Part shown: in pieces, positions 50,541 to 59,573 of the stretch | How the letters are laid out: each line of letters begins with the position of its first letter | How positions within the stretch are numbered: the first letter of the stretch is position 1 | NCBI RefSeq assembly: GCF_027497495.1 | Contig: NZ_CP114205.1 | Coordinates: 5,890,001-5,954,000 of the forward strand | From: Streptomyces tubercidicus | GTDB lineage: Bacteria; Actinomycetota; Actinomycetes; Streptomycetales; Streptomycetaceae | Direction of reading: 5' to 3' | Length of the DNA: 64,000 nucleotides | The notes under the pieces: generated by a model | Databases searched by the model: none | What the model was told of the DNA's origin: nothing | The model's input: the letters and a program-made list of their open reading frames with translations, nothing else | Translations under genes and position numbers: made by a program

Positions 50541-50963
50541 ATGGCTGGACTTCTCAAGTGGCTGGTGCTGGCAATGGGGGGCGCCTGTGTGGCGATCGGG
50601 GCCTTCCACTTCGCGCTCGGCATCGACTCGGTGCCGGGGGAGGGCTCGGCGGGTGCCACCGTCGACAGCCGGGAGCGGTACTACGGGGCGGTCTTCCTCG
50701 GCTACGGCCTTGCCTGGCTCTGGGCGGCGCGGCAGTCGCCGATCCCGGCGACGGTGGTGCGGTGGCTGGCCGGCATCTTTCTGCTCGGCGGCCTCGGGCG
50801 GCTGCTGTCGATGGCCGTTTACGGGCCGCCGCAGTGGTTCCAGATCGCCCTGACGGTCGTTGAACTCGTCCTGCCGCCGCTGTATTTCATGCTGGCGGGC
50901 GCCGATGAGCGGGCGACGGCGGACCGTCCTTCGCCGCGACGGGCCGAGCGCGCGTTTCTCTAG
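50541..50963 (+). CDS. DUF4345 membrane protein, stop codon at IS junction
   Basis: A 140-residue protein with four hydrophobic segments (WLVLAMGGACVAIGAFHFAL, YGAVFLGYGLAWLWAA, VRWLAGIFLLGGLGRLLSMA, IALTVVELVLPPLYFMLAG) and the family motif SRERYYGAVFLGYG. The function of the family is unknown. Its TAG stop (50961-50963) is made from the first bases of the IS element; because the site is CTAG, removing the IS would regenerate the same stop. The protein is therefore probably intact. Controlled by the divergent TetR through the palindrome at 50491-50520. Confidence 0.85.
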   Translation: MAGLLKWLVLAMGGACVAIGAFHFALGIDSVPGEGSAGATVDSRERYYGAVFLGYGLAWLWAARQSPIPATVVRWLAGIFLLGGLGRLLSMAVYGPPQWFQIALTVVELVLPPLYFMLAGADERATADRPSPRRAERAFL

Positions 50964-51957
50964 ATGATCAATTCCAGGGGGTACCCGCGGAAACGAGAGC
51001 GAGGGTGTTCAAGATCGTTGTGTGACGAACAACCTGAACACCCTCGCGACTGCACTCTACGTGACCACGGACGACCTGCTGAAAGAGCGGCCCCACTTGG
51101 CGCCCGACCGCCCGCCCGTTGGTATCGCACCGCGTCTGAGCGATGCCGAACTGCTCACGCTCGCCATGATGCAGGCCATGCTCGGCTTCACCTCCGAGGC
51201 CAGGTGGCTCCGCCATGCCCGCGCCCACCTGCGGCATCTCTTCCCGTACCTGCCGCAGCAGCCCGGCTACAACAAGCGTCTGCGCAAGGCCGCCGGGCTC
51301 CTGCGGCAGGTCACCCGCTTCCTTGCCTCCTCCACCTCCGTATGGAGCGACGACGTCTGGGTGGTCGACTCCACACCGGTGGAGTGCGGCCGCTCACGCG
51401 AGACCGTCAAATGCTCCGACCTGGCCGGATGGGCCGAGTACGGGTACTGCGCCAGCCACAGCCGGTTCTTCTGGGGCCTGCGCCTGCACCTGGTCTGCAC
51501 CCTCCAGGGCCTGCCCATCACCTTCGCCCTGACCGGAGCCAAAGCCGACGAACGCGAGACCCTCCTCGACCTCCTGGCCACCGACTCCGACCTCCTGGCG
51601 CGCCATCCCGGCCAGACTCTGATCGGCGACAAGAACTACTTCGGCCGCACCTTCGAACACGAACTCGCTGAGCAGACAGTCCAGTTGTTGCGGCCGGCCC
51701 GCAAGGGCGAACGCGAGCGACCGGGCGCCCCTCTGTTCAAACCCCTACGCCAGGTCATCGAGTCGATCAACGAGACCTTCAAGGGACAGCTCGACCTCGA
51801 ACGGCACCGAGGTCGCACGCCCGGCGGCGTCATCGTCCGTGTCATGCAGCGCATACTCGCGCTGACCGCCGCGATCTGGCACAACGACGCCACCGAGCAG
51901 CAAGTTCTACGATCCCTCACCGCCTACGATCACTGACCCCTTGGAATTGATCATCTA
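50961..51957 (+). mobile_element. IS982-family insertion sequence (997 bp)
   Basis: Terminal inverted repeats of 22 bp with one mismatch: TAGATGATCAATTCCAGGGG at 50961-50980 (continuing GT) and its complement at 51936-51957. CTAG occurs at both outer junctions (50960-50963 and 51955-51958), so the target was probably CTAG or an internal part of it. No longer direct repeat flanks the element. A single full-length transposase gene fills it. Confidence 0.85.
51022..51936 (+). CDS. IS982-family transposase
   Basis: A 304-residue DDE transposase. Likely catalytic residues are the Asp in VWVVDSTPVECGRS, the Asp in LIGDKNYFG and the Glu in IESINETFKGQLDLE. The blocks LPQQPGYNKRLR and WAEYGYCASHSRFFWG are characteristic of the IS982 group in Streptomyces. 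The start is GTG at 51022. The frame is intact, so the element may still be active. Confidence 0.93.
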   Translation: MTNNLNTLATALYVTTDDLLKERPHLAPDRPPVGIAPRLSDAELLTLAMMQAMLGFTSEARWLRHARAHLRHLFPYLPQQPGYNKRLRKAAGLLRQVTRFLASSTSVWSDDVWVVDSTPVECGRSRETVKCSDLAGWAEYGYCASHSRFFWGLRLHLVCTLQGLPITFALTGAKADERETLLDLLATDSDLLARHPGQTLIGDKNYFGRTFEHELAEQTVQLLRPARKGERERPGAPLFKPLRQVIESINETFKGQLDLERHRGRTPGGVIVRVMQRILALTAAIWHNDATEQQVLRSLTAYDH

Positions 51958-51963
51958 GGGGCC

Positions 51964-53943
51964 CTACCCCACCGCCTCCACCCGCCCCCCATTCCCCAGC
52001 CGCCCCGACAGTTCCGCCCGATCCCCCGCCTTCGCTCGGACCGCCAGCAGCCGCCCGGTCACCTGGCCGGACACCCCGCCCGTCGCCCTGACCGACGCGA
52101 CCTGCCTGCTGCCCGCCGCCAGTAGCCACCACCGTTTGTCGGCGGCCTTCCACAGCACGCCGGCCAGCGCGCGCGGCGAGCGGGGGCCGCAGGCCGTGCC
52201 GCCCTCGGCGCGTGCCGCGACCGTGCCCGGTGTGAAGGGGCGTCCGCTCGGGGGCGGGGTCTGGATCTGGGCCATGGTCCGGCTGCCGGGGCCGCGCCAG
52301 GTTTCGGCGCGGGTGCACAGCCAGGCCGCGGTGCCGGCGCCGCCGGGGAGGGGCTGGCGGGCGAATTCCCAGGAGTTGACCGTACGGACGCCCTGGCTGC
52401 GGACCGCGGCCAGCTGGCAGGCCGTCCGGGCCCAGGACGTGCGGGCCTTGGGGGAGGTCACGTCGCCGGGCTTGCGGGGGCTGCCGTACGTCAGCCGGGC
52501 GGGGGCCAGTTCGCCGAGATCGGTGAGGAGGTGGCCGCCCATGCGCAGGGCAGGCCAGGTCGTGCACGGTGTGGTGGGGGCCGCCGTGGGCACCGGGTCG
52601 GTCACCCCGCCCGCCCCGACCGTCACCGGCTGGTCCACCGCCTCCGGCTTGACCAGGTCGACCAGTCGCGCGGACTTCGCCCAAGGGGCGGTCAGATAGC
52701 GGACATTGCCCTGGGTGCGGCTCACCACCAGCGCGGTCGCCGAGGCCGCCGCCGCGCCGTCCGTCCGTGCGAAGTCCAGCGCCGCGCCGGTGCCGTCGCC
52801 CTGCCCCTCGCCGTCCGCCGCCTCCGCGTAGCGCACCACCCGCAGGCCGTCGTGGAAGAGCACCACCACGGCGTGGTTCACCACCCCCGCGAACAGCAGC
52901 TGGGCCGGGCCGGCCGCGGGGCCCGCCGGGGTGCCGGGGGTCGCCGAGACCTGTACCCCGGCCCCGGGCCTGGCCCATACGGCCAGCGCGCGCCGCAGCA
53001 GCGCCCGGTCGTGGATCCGGTCGCCGCGGGCGGGCCAGGCCGAGAAGTCCTGCCGGGCCGCGCTCTTCCAGGCGGTCGCGGAGGTCACCGCCAGCTTGCC
53101 CGGGTCGAGCGCCGCTTCGGCGGCGGCGTTCTGCGCGTACGGCGGGGCGGCCGCGCCGTCCGGGCCCCAGCCCTCGCCCGGCAGTCCCAGCAGCGCCCCG
53201 CACACCAGCACCGCCGCGCCCGCCGCCAGTACCGCCCGGCCGTGCTGCCGCCGCCGGATCAGATCCGTCGGCCTGGCCCGGAGCGCACAGGGATCGAACT
53301 CCGCCGACTCCAGCAGCGACCGGTCCCGGCTGCCGGCCGGGGTCGTGGCCCGCTCCGCCTCGTCCAGCGCCTCCCGGGAGTGGGCGACCCCGGCTGCCTC
53401 CAGCACCCGGCGGGTCTCCGGTGCGCTCAGCCGCTCCAGATCGCGCAGTACGAACGCCGCCCGGCCCGGCCCGGACAGTGCCGACAGCGCCTGGTCCAGC
53501 GCCAGTTCATCGGCGCCACCGGAGCGTGGGAAGAGCCGCAGGCCCCACACCTGGGGGAGCAGCGGCGGCAGCGGCAGCCACCGGCGGGTCCGTCCGCCGG
53601 CCAGCGCGGCCCGCAGCACCCGCAGCCGGACGAAGGCATAGCCGGGGTCGATCGCCGCGTCCGCGCCGGTGCGCGGGGCGGGCAGCCCGGCCCCGTGGGT
53701 GGAAGTGCGCTGACGCGGCAGGGTCCGCTGCACGACGCCATGGGCGGCCAGCACCCGCCGGCCGCGTCCCTGGCCGGACGGCAGGACGAGATAGGCCAGC
53801 CGCACCAGCCGGGGGTAGTGCTCCACCAGCGCCGCCTCGGCCTGCTCGACGTCGATGACGTCACCGAAGTCCGCCAGGCTGCCGGGGGAGGAGCGGTCCG
53901 GCCGCCGGGGTGTCGCCTGCTGCTGTTTCTGCTGCTGCTTCAC
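51964..53943 (-). CDS. Membrane protein with sigma-factor-like N-terminal regions
   Basis: A 659-residue protein. A Gln-rich start (MKQQQKQQQ) precedes a region resembling sigma-70 region 2 (VEQAEAALVEHYPRLVRLAYLVL). A region-4-like helix pair follows (LDQALSALSGPGRAAFVLRD and LSAPETRRVLEAAGV). A single membrane helix (VLAAGAAVLVCGALLGL, about 240-256) then leads to a large C-terminal domain of about 400 residues with several Cys. The arrangement suggests a degenerate ECF-like module tied to an outer sensor. The GTG start has no clear ribosome site. The gene lies just past the right IS end. Confidence 0.7.
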   Translation of the reverse strand: MKQQQKQQQATPRRPDRSSPGSLADFGDVIDVEQAEAALVEHYPRLVRLAYLVLPSGQGRGRRVLAAHGVVQRTLPRQRTSTHGAGLPAPRTGADAAIDPGYAFVRLRVLRAALAGGRTRRWLPLPPLLPQVWGLRLFPRSGGADELALDQALSALSGPGRAAFVLRDLERLSAPETRRVLEAAGVAHSREALDEAERATTPAGSRDRSLLESAEFDPCALRARPTDLIRRRQHGRAVLAAGAAVLVCGALLGLPGEGWGPDGAAAPPYAQNAAAEAALDPGKLAVTSATAWKSAARQDFSAWPARGDRIHDRALLRRALAVWARPGAGVQVSATPGTPAGPAAGPAQLLFAGVVNHAVVVLFHDGLRVVRYAEAADGEGQGDGTGAALDFARTDGAAAASATALVVSRTQGNVRYLTAPWAKSARLVDLVKPEAVDQPVTVGAGGVTDPVPTAAPTTPCTTWPALRMGGHLLTDLGELAPARLTYGSPRKPGDVTSPKARTSWARTACQLAAVRSQGVRTVNSWEFARQPLPGGAGTAAWLCTRAETWRGPGSRTMAQIQTPPPSGRPFTPGTVAARAEGGTACGPRSPRALAGVLWKAADKRWWLLAAGSRQVASVRATGGVSGQVTGRLLAVRAKAGDRAELSGRLGNGGRVEAVG

Positions 53944-53973
53944 GTTCGGTGAAACGAGTGAATCCTGTGATGG

Positions 53974-54019
53974 TCACCGGCCCTCCCGCCGCCCCGAGAG
54001 GCGCCGGAAGGGCCGGTGA
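53974..54019 (-). terminator. Terminator hairpin after DUF397 gene
   Basis: TCACCGGCCCTCC (53974-53986) pairs with GGAAGGGCCGGTGA (54006-54019), an 11-bp uninterrupted stem plus 2 bp beyond a bulge. It lies between the DUF397 gene and the next gene on the same strand. Confidence 0.7.
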
Positions 54020-54039
54020 CGGGCTGCCGGGACCGGGCC

Positions 54040-54270
54040 TCAGCGCTGCAGGTCGAACTCGCCGTCCCGTGCTCCGAGGACGAAGGCCCGCCACTCCGCC
54101 TCGGTGTAGCGCAGGACCACATCGGGGTCCGTGGAGTTGCGCATGGCCACCGCGCCCCGCTCCAGGAAGGCGATCTCCACGGCCTCCTCGGCGTCGCCGG
54201 GGGCGCGCTGCCAGGTGGCGTCGGAGATGTCGAGGGCGTAGAGCCACTCCTTCTCAGCTGCGGCACTCAT
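54040..54270 (-). CDS. DUF397-related small protein
   Basis: A 76-residue acidic protein: the start MSAAAEKEWLYALDISDATW, then the DUF397 pattern VEIAFLERGAVAMRNSTDPD (the RDSxxPD-like block) and YTEAEWRAFVLGARDGEFD. ATG 54270 has a GAGGGG ribosome site. Unlike the 39800 gene it has no XRE neighbour; stand-alone copies are frequent in Streptomyces. A hairpin terminator follows. Confidence 0.88.
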   Translation of the reverse strand: MSAAAEKEWLYALDISDATWQRAPGDAEEAVEIAFLERGAVAMRNSTDPDVVLRYTEAEWRAFVLGARDGEFDLQR

Positions 54271-54320
54271 ACCGTGATCCCCTCGCTCGTGGTGCGTTTC
54301 CGGGTCAGCGTACGCGGCGC

Positions 54321-57300
54321 TCAGACGAGCTTCCAGCGGCGGAATTCCGCCGTCCCGCGGTCCCCGGTCGCGGAGTTGGCGGCGGACTGGTGCAGCCCGG
54401 TGTCCTGCCGGGCGGCGGCGCCGGGGACGCGGACGGTGGCGATCTCGCGCCAGGTCGCGCCGCCGTCGGTGGAGCAGGCGCCGGTGTATGTGCCCGCGCC
54501 CTCGGTGTCCGTTCCACGGGTCAGCCGGAGCAGTACCGGCGCCGTGATGCCGGTGAGCCGTCGGTAGGTGTCCAGGGTGCCGTCGCCGTTGGCGTCGTAG
54601 GACAGCACCACGCCGTTGGCGGGCGTCACGGACAGGTTGAGGAAGCCGCGGGCGTCCGGCGTACCGGGGGCAGGGGAGGCGAGGCGGTTGCGGACGACGA
54701 GGCCGGCGCGGGCCCAGGGGCCGGTGGGGTCCTGCGTGGTCACTTCGACGGTGGCCGAGCCGCCGGGGGTGAGGGCGTCCGGCCGGTAGAGGGCGCCGAA
54801 CTCGGTGGTGGCCTTCCACAGGTCCGCGCCGCCGCCATGGACGGCGAAACGGTCCGCCAACTGGCCGAAAACTGCCGCATTGGTGGTGACCGTGCGCAGC
54901 TCCGGGTCCAGCGGACCGGCCGCGAACAGCGTGCCGTGCCGCGTCGTTCGGACCCGCGGTGCGCCCTTCGGGCCGTAATCGGTGGTGAGGTCGTAGGGGA
55001 GCGGGTGCAGCGGGGACTTCAGGGGGCCGGGCGGGGCGGTGACCCGCCAGCGGGCGCGGCCGGTGCCGCCGGGCGGGACGGACGGGAGCGAGACCGGGCC
55101 GGACGCGGTGGCCTCGACGCCGGTCAGGGCGAAGTCCACCCGGCCGGTCGCCCGCAGCCCGTTGGTGTTGCGCAGCGCCGCGGTGACCGTGGCCCGGCCG
55201 CCCGGCGGGAGCGCGGCCGGATCCGCGGTGACCGTGACGGTGCCCTGGTAGGGGGCCTTGGCGAGGGTGTCGTGGACCCGCCGGGCGGTGCGGTACGCAT
55301 CGGCCGTCGGGCGCAGCGGATGGCTGGTGCGGGCGCGGGTCCAGGGCTCTTCCATGGCGTACCAGTCGAAGGTCTTCGGCGGTCGGTCCGCCGCCAGCGC
55401 GTCCGCGAGATCGTCCAAGTACGCCTGCCACTGCGGGAGATGGACCTCGCCGATCAGGCCGTGCCAGTCGCGGTTGGCGTAGTTGGCGAGCGAGCCGCCG
55501 TCGGCGGTGGCCCGGTCCGCCCAGGTGGTGATCAGCGCCCGCGCGCTGTGTTCCAGCCGCGCCTGCTCCTCGGCGCCGGTCGCCATGGCGCGGGCGTCCG
55601 CCAGCCACGGCCCCAGCAGGAACTGCCGGTGGGCGCCGGTGACCTCCTCGCTGAGCCGCATCAGCCGCAGCCAGAGGCCGGACAGCGCCCGGAAGGTGTC
55701 CTTGTCCTTGCGCCGGTAGGCGTCCTGGAGCTGGCCGATCAGCTGCCAGGACCGGTTGGCGAGCGCCTGCCGGGCGGCGTCGGTCAGATCGTGGCGGTAG
55801 GCGTCGCTGTCGCGCAGCGCGGGGCGGACCGCGAGCAGCGCGGCGAAGGCGGTGTCGAAGGCCGCCGGGTCGAAGGCGGGGGTGTGGGTGGCGTAGACGG
55901 TGCCGGAGCGGGCGGCCAGGTCCGGGCGGGCGGCGAAGACCGAGTCGTGCGGGCGGCCGTCCTTGCTGGAGATCTCGTAGGTGCTGGTGCGCAGCGCGGC
56001 GAACGCGGCACGGGCGTGGTCGTCGCGGGCGCCGTAGCGGAGGTCGGCATAGCCGTCGAACCACGCGGTGCGGTCCACCGGGCGCTCCCGCCAGGCCAGT
56101 TCGCCGAACAGCTCGCAGGCGGCCGGGTCGCGCTCGGCGGCCTCCGGCATATACGCGGTCCCGACGAGCCTGCTGCCCGGCTTGTCGCGCCAGGCCGTGA
56201 AGCGCTCGGCCCAGATGTGCGTCTTGGCGCCGAGGGTGGTGCGGCCGCCGAAGTTGGGGATGGAGCCGAAGGCGTACGGCACCCCGCCCCAGTCCCGCTC
56301 CCGGTCGGTGACCGTGTCCAGGTCGCTGAGGCCGTCCACGATCAGCATCCGGTCGTGGTCCACGGCGTCCAGCAGCTCGCGCCGGGGGTTGTCCTGCCAG
56401 CCCAGGATCACCCAGGTCGCGCCGGGGCGGGCGGTGCGCAGCGCCTTCTCGACGGCGCGGGCGGCGTCCGGCACCGGCACGTCACCGGGGTCGCCGCCCT
56501 CGTGCAGCAGATCCATCTTGAAGTGGTCGGCGGGGCCGAGGAGTTGCTCCTGGTGCCGGTAGAAGGCGGCGGCGACGGCGGCGAAGACCTCGGTGCGCGG
56601 ATCGAGCCAGTCGGGGCGCTTGAGGCCCGACCAGGTGCCCTGCGGGACGGTCCGGGCCCCGGGGTTGCGGGCGGCGAACCCGTCCGGGACGGTGCCGAAA
56701 TAGCCGGGCAGTACGGGGTGCATGCCCAGCTCGCGCAGCCGGCCGGTGATCCGGCGCCCCAACTCAGCGCGTTTGGCGAGCAGTTCGGGACTGGTGGGGC
56801 CGCCGTAGCCGCTCATGTTCTGCAGCAGCCACCACGGCTGGTGGGAGGGGGCCGGGAGCCAGCCGCGGGCCTCGGCGTCGGAGTAGCCGAAGCCGGTCAG
56901 CAGCCGGTGGTAGACGGCCTCGGTGCCCGGGGTGACCAGCACCTCGTTCACCCCGCGCAGCGCCAGCGCGTCGATCAGCCGCTCCCAGCGCGGCCAGTCC
57001 GCGTACGGGGCGGTGTAGCCGTCGTGGGTGTCGTTGAGGGCGAAGCGGTGCGGCAGCGACGTGGCCCGCTCGACGGGGGCGGCCGGGGCGGGCAGCCGGC
57101 CGGGCAGCCCCACCTGGTCGCCGGCCCAGGACAGATGGACCCGGCAGGTGTATTTGAGGTACCAGTTGACGCCGGTCAGCAGCACCGCGGGGGTGGTCCC
57201 GGAGACCGTGATACGGCCCGTGCGGCCCTCGATCCGGAAGTGGTCGCCGGCGCCGTCCCGGGCGAGCGGTACCAGCTCGAACTGGTCGGCGTGCCGGGGC

Positions 57301-57491
57301 AGCAGCCGGGTCAGCGCCGCCCGTGCCGGTGCGGTGTCGTAGGCGGGTGGCCGCTCCTGGTGCCGGGCGGACGGTGTCCCGGCGGCGGCAGCGGGGGCCG
57401 CGTCGGGAGTGGCGGCGGCCCCGCCGAGCGCCGCCCCGGCGCCGATCGCTCCGGCGGTTCCCAGCAGTGCGCGTCGTGACGGTCGGCTCAC
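54321..57491 (-). CDS. Secreted GH89 alpha-N-acetylglucosaminidase
   Basis: A 1056-residue TAT substrate (SRPSRRALLGTAGAIGAGAA) that would release terminal alpha-linked GlcNAc from glycans. The N-terminal alpha/beta domain includes TGVNWYLKYTCRVHLSW. The TIM barrel has NDTHDGYTAPYADWPRWERL, LLQNMSGYGGP and the acidic KMDLLHEGGDPGD, where human NAGLU has its first catalytic Glu. The helical C-terminal GH89 domain runs to about residue 700. It is followed by NEW3/CBM-like beta domains to the end. GTG 57491 is chosen because the Tat motif starts there and GGGGG precedes it. The His-Glu in place of Asn-Glu at the first catalytic site is noted. Confidence 0.87.
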   Translation of the reverse strand: MSRPSRRALLGTAGAIGAGAALGGAAATPDAAPAAAAGTPSARHQERPPAYDTAPARAALTRLLPRHADQFELVPLARDGAGDHFRIEGRTGRITVSGTTPAVLLTGVNWYLKYTCRVHLSWAGDQVGLPGRLPAPAAPVERATSLPHRFALNDTHDGYTAPYADWPRWERLIDALALRGVNEVLVTPGTEAVYHRLLTGFGYSDAEARGWLPAPSHQPWWLLQNMSGYGGPTSPELLAKRAELGRRITGRLRELGMHPVLPGYFGTVPDGFAARNPGARTVPQGTWSGLKRPDWLDPRTEVFAAVAAAFYRHQEQLLGPADHFKMDLLHEGGDPGDVPVPDAARAVEKALRTARPGATWVILGWQDNPRRELLDAVDHDRMLIVDGLSDLDTVTDRERDWGGVPYAFGSIPNFGGRTTLGAKTHIWAERFTAWRDKPGSRLVGTAYMPEAAERDPAACELFGELAWRERPVDRTAWFDGYADLRYGARDDHARAAFAALRTSTYEISSKDGRPHDSVFAARPDLAARSGTVYATHTPAFDPAAFDTAFAALLAVRPALRDSDAYRHDLTDAARQALANRSWQLIGQLQDAYRRKDKDTFRALSGLWLRLMRLSEEVTGAHRQFLLGPWLADARAMATGAEEQARLEHSARALITTWADRATADGGSLANYANRDWHGLIGEVHLPQWQAYLDDLADALAADRPPKTFDWYAMEEPWTRARTSHPLRPTADAYRTARRVHDTLAKAPYQGTVTVTADPAALPPGGRATVTAALRNTNGLRATGRVDFALTGVEATASGPVSLPSVPPGGTGRARWRVTAPPGPLKSPLHPLPYDLTTDYGPKGAPRVRTTRHGTLFAAGPLDPELRTVTTNAAVFGQLADRFAVHGGGADLWKATTEFGALYRPDALTPGGSATVEVTTQDPTGPWARAGLVVRNRLASPAPGTPDARGFLNLSVTPANGVVLSYDANGDGTLDTYRRLTGITAPVLLRLTRGTDTEGAGTYTGACSTDGGATWREIATVRVPGAAARQDTGLHQSAANSATGDRGTAEFRRWKLV

Positions 57492-57855
57492 GTGTGCCCC
57501 CAGTGCTCGGTGCTCACAACGGTCCCGTGCGGGGGGCACGCTAACGGGCGCCCGGCCGCGGTCCAAGTAGGCCCCGCATTTCCGCTGGCAGCCACCTGGC
57601 GCGGTCCCGGACCGCGGCAACCAGTGTTCTGCGGACCCTCACCCGTTCGCTCCCTGGGCTTCACGCGCCCGGCCGGCGGGCCCGGGAACAGTCTGCCGTG
57701 TAGAGAAGGGCCAGGTCATGGGGGTACGCCCCCGGCCGGGCCGCACCCGGCACCACCGCGGAGCGGCGCACCGTCCGCCCCGCACGGCCCCCTGCCCCGC
57801 TGTCTCCTCCGCCCGCCGACTCACCCAGCCTCCCCCGTCCCCAAGGAGAGCTCTC
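57492..57855. other. Divergent intergenic region with GGTCC palindrome
   Basis: 364 bp between the divergent GH89 and acyltransferase genes. GCGGTCC-C-GGACCGC at 57601-57615 is a perfect palindrome, and a GCGGTCC half-site occurs at about 57558-57564, so an operator is plausible. A small hairpin GGGGG-TACG-CCCCC lies at 57720-57733. No gene is seen. Confidence 0.55.
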
Positions 57856-58647
57856 ATGAGCATGGCACCGACCGAGTCCGCCGCCGTCCCCCGCACCGCG
57901 CCCACCCGCACCCCGGCAGCCGCCCCCGCCGACACCGGCTACACCGCGGAGATCGCCGACACCCTCGACCAGATCCGCGCCGCACAACGCCTGCGCCACC
58001 AGGTCTTCGCCGAGGAGATGGGCGCGACCCTGCACACCCCGCTGGCCGGCCATGACATCGACGCCGTCGACGACCTCGCCGACCACCTCATCGTCACCCA
58101 CACCGCCACCGGCGACGTCGTCGGCACCTACCGGCTGGTGCCGCCCGGACGCAGCGAGCGGCTCTACTCCGACGGTGAGTTCGACCTCGGCGCCCTGGCG
58201 GAGCTGCGCTCCTCCCTCATCGAGGCCGGCCGCTCCTGCGTCCACCCCGACCACCGCAGCGGCGCGGTCATGACCCAGATGTGGGCCGCCCTCGCCCGTT
58301 ACACCCTGCTCTCCGGCCACCGCTACCTGGCCGGGTGCGCCTCCGTCCCGCTCGCCGACGGCGGCACCGCCGCCGCCCACGCCTGGGGACTGGGCCGGAC
58401 CCGCTACGCCGCAGCGCCCGAGCTCCAGGTCACCCCGCACCACCCCTGGGACCCCACCGTCCCCGTCCCCGCACGCCCCACCCTGGCCCAGCTGCCGCCG
58501 CTGCTCCGCGGCTATCTGCGCATCGGCGCCGTCATCTGCGGCGCGCCCGCCCACGACCCCGCGTTCGATGTCGCCGACTTCTTCGTCGTGCTGGACATGG
58601 AGCGGCTGAGCGACCGCTACCGGCGCTACTTCCTGGGGGAGCGGTGA
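57856..58647 (+). CDS. GNAT-type N-acyltransferase, ornithine-lipid OlsB-like
   Basis: A 263-residue protein of the Acetyltransf_5 group. Family blocks are present: AAQRLRHQVFAEEMGA, VVGTYRLVPPG, GRSCVHPDHRSGAVMTQMW and FDVADFFVVLDMERL. OlsB enzymes attach a 3-hydroxyacyl chain to ornithine. The coupling to a PlsC-type acyltransferase immediately downstream matches the ornithine-lipid operon reported for streptomycetes. ATG 57856 has AAGGAG. The lipid product is inferred, not shown. Confidence 0.8.
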   Translation: MSMAPTESAAVPRTAPTRTPAAAPADTGYTAEIADTLDQIRAAQRLRHQVFAEEMGATLHTPLAGHDIDAVDDLADHLIVTHTATGDVVGTYRLVPPGRSERLYSDGEFDLGALAELRSSLIEAGRSCVHPDHRSGAVMTQMWAALARYTLLSGHRYLAGCASVPLADGGTAAAHAWGLGRTRYAAAPELQVTPHHPWDPTVPVPARPTLAQLPPLLRGYLRIGAVICGAPAHDPAFDVADFFVVLDMERLSDRYRRYFLGER

Positions 58648-59573
58648 ACGGCCCCTGGGACGTCAGCTCCGACTGCACCCCGGACTGCGCCGCGCACGCC
58701 CTGCCGCGGGTCCCGGCGGCCCGTATGGCCCGGCGCGGCGCCGCGTTCGCCCGTACCGTACGGCGGGCACTGACGGACGGCGAGCGGATGGCCGAGCCGG
58801 GACGGCTGCGGACCCACGCCCGCGGCCTGCTCGACGCGCTGGACATCCAGGTCGAGGGCGCGGCCGCGCTGACCGCCGGGGACGGCATCGGCACCCTGGT
58901 CGTCGTCAACCACATCTCCTGGCTCGACATCCTCGCGCTCCTCGCCGTCGAACCGGTCACCCTGCTCGCCAAGCGCGAGGTCGGCGGCTGGCCGGTCGTC
59001 GGCGGTCTGGCCCGCCGGGCCGGTACACACTTCATCGACCGGACGCACCCCCGACGGCTGCCGCACACCGTGCGCGAGGTGTCCGAACTGCTCGCCGCCG
59101 GACGGTCGGTGGCGGTCTTCCCGCAGGCCACCACCTGGTGCACGGCCGAGGCGGGCACCTTCCGCCGGGCCACCTTCCAGGCCGCCATCGACGTGGGCGC
59201 ACCGGTCCGCCCGGTGACCCTGTGCTACAGCCAGCAGGGCCTGCCCAGTACGGTCGCCGCGTTCTGCGGCGAGGACACCTTCGCGGGCTCGCTGCGCCGG
59301 GTGCTCGGCGCCCGCGCCCTGACCATACGGGTCACCGCGCATCCGCTGCTGACGCCGCTCGACGCGGGCCTGGACCGGCGGGAACTGGCGGCGCTGGCGG
59401 CACGGGCGGCGCTGGGCGGCCGTCCGGTGACGGCGGTGACAGCAGTAGGGGCGACGGCAGTGACGGGGGCGACCTCGGCGACGGGCGGCGGCCTGGCACG
59501 GCCGACCGCCGCGCTCCGGCCCGCCGTTCCGGCGCCGCCCGCGCCGCAGCAGGACACCCCGGTCCATGTTTGA
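58644..59573 (+). CDS. PlsC-type O-acyltransferase, OlsA-like
   Basis: A 309-residue acyltransferase. The catalytic HX4D motif is NHISWLD, and the phosphate/substrate motif is FPQATT in place of the usual FPEGTR. The GTG start at 58644 overlaps the upstream stop (GTGA), and the gene overlaps the DedA start by 8 bp. OlsA adds the second acyl chain to lyso-ornithine lipid. The last 50 residues are an Ala/Thr/Pro-rich tail (AVGATAVTGATSATGGG) that looks disordered. Confidence 0.82.
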   Translation: MNGPWDVSSDCTPDCAAHALPRVPAARMARRGAAFARTVRRALTDGERMAEPGRLRTHARGLLDALDIQVEGAAALTAGDGIGTLVVVNHISWLDILALLAVEPVTLLAKREVGGWPVVGGLARRAGTHFIDRTHPRRLPHTVREVSELLAAGRSVAVFPQATTWCTAEAGTFRRATFQAAIDVGAPVRPVTLCYSQQGLPSTVAAFCGEDTFAGSLRRVLGARALTIRVTAHPLLTPLDAGLDRRELAALAARAALGGRPVTAVTAVGATAVTGATSATGGGLARPTAALRPAVPAPPAPQQDTPVHV

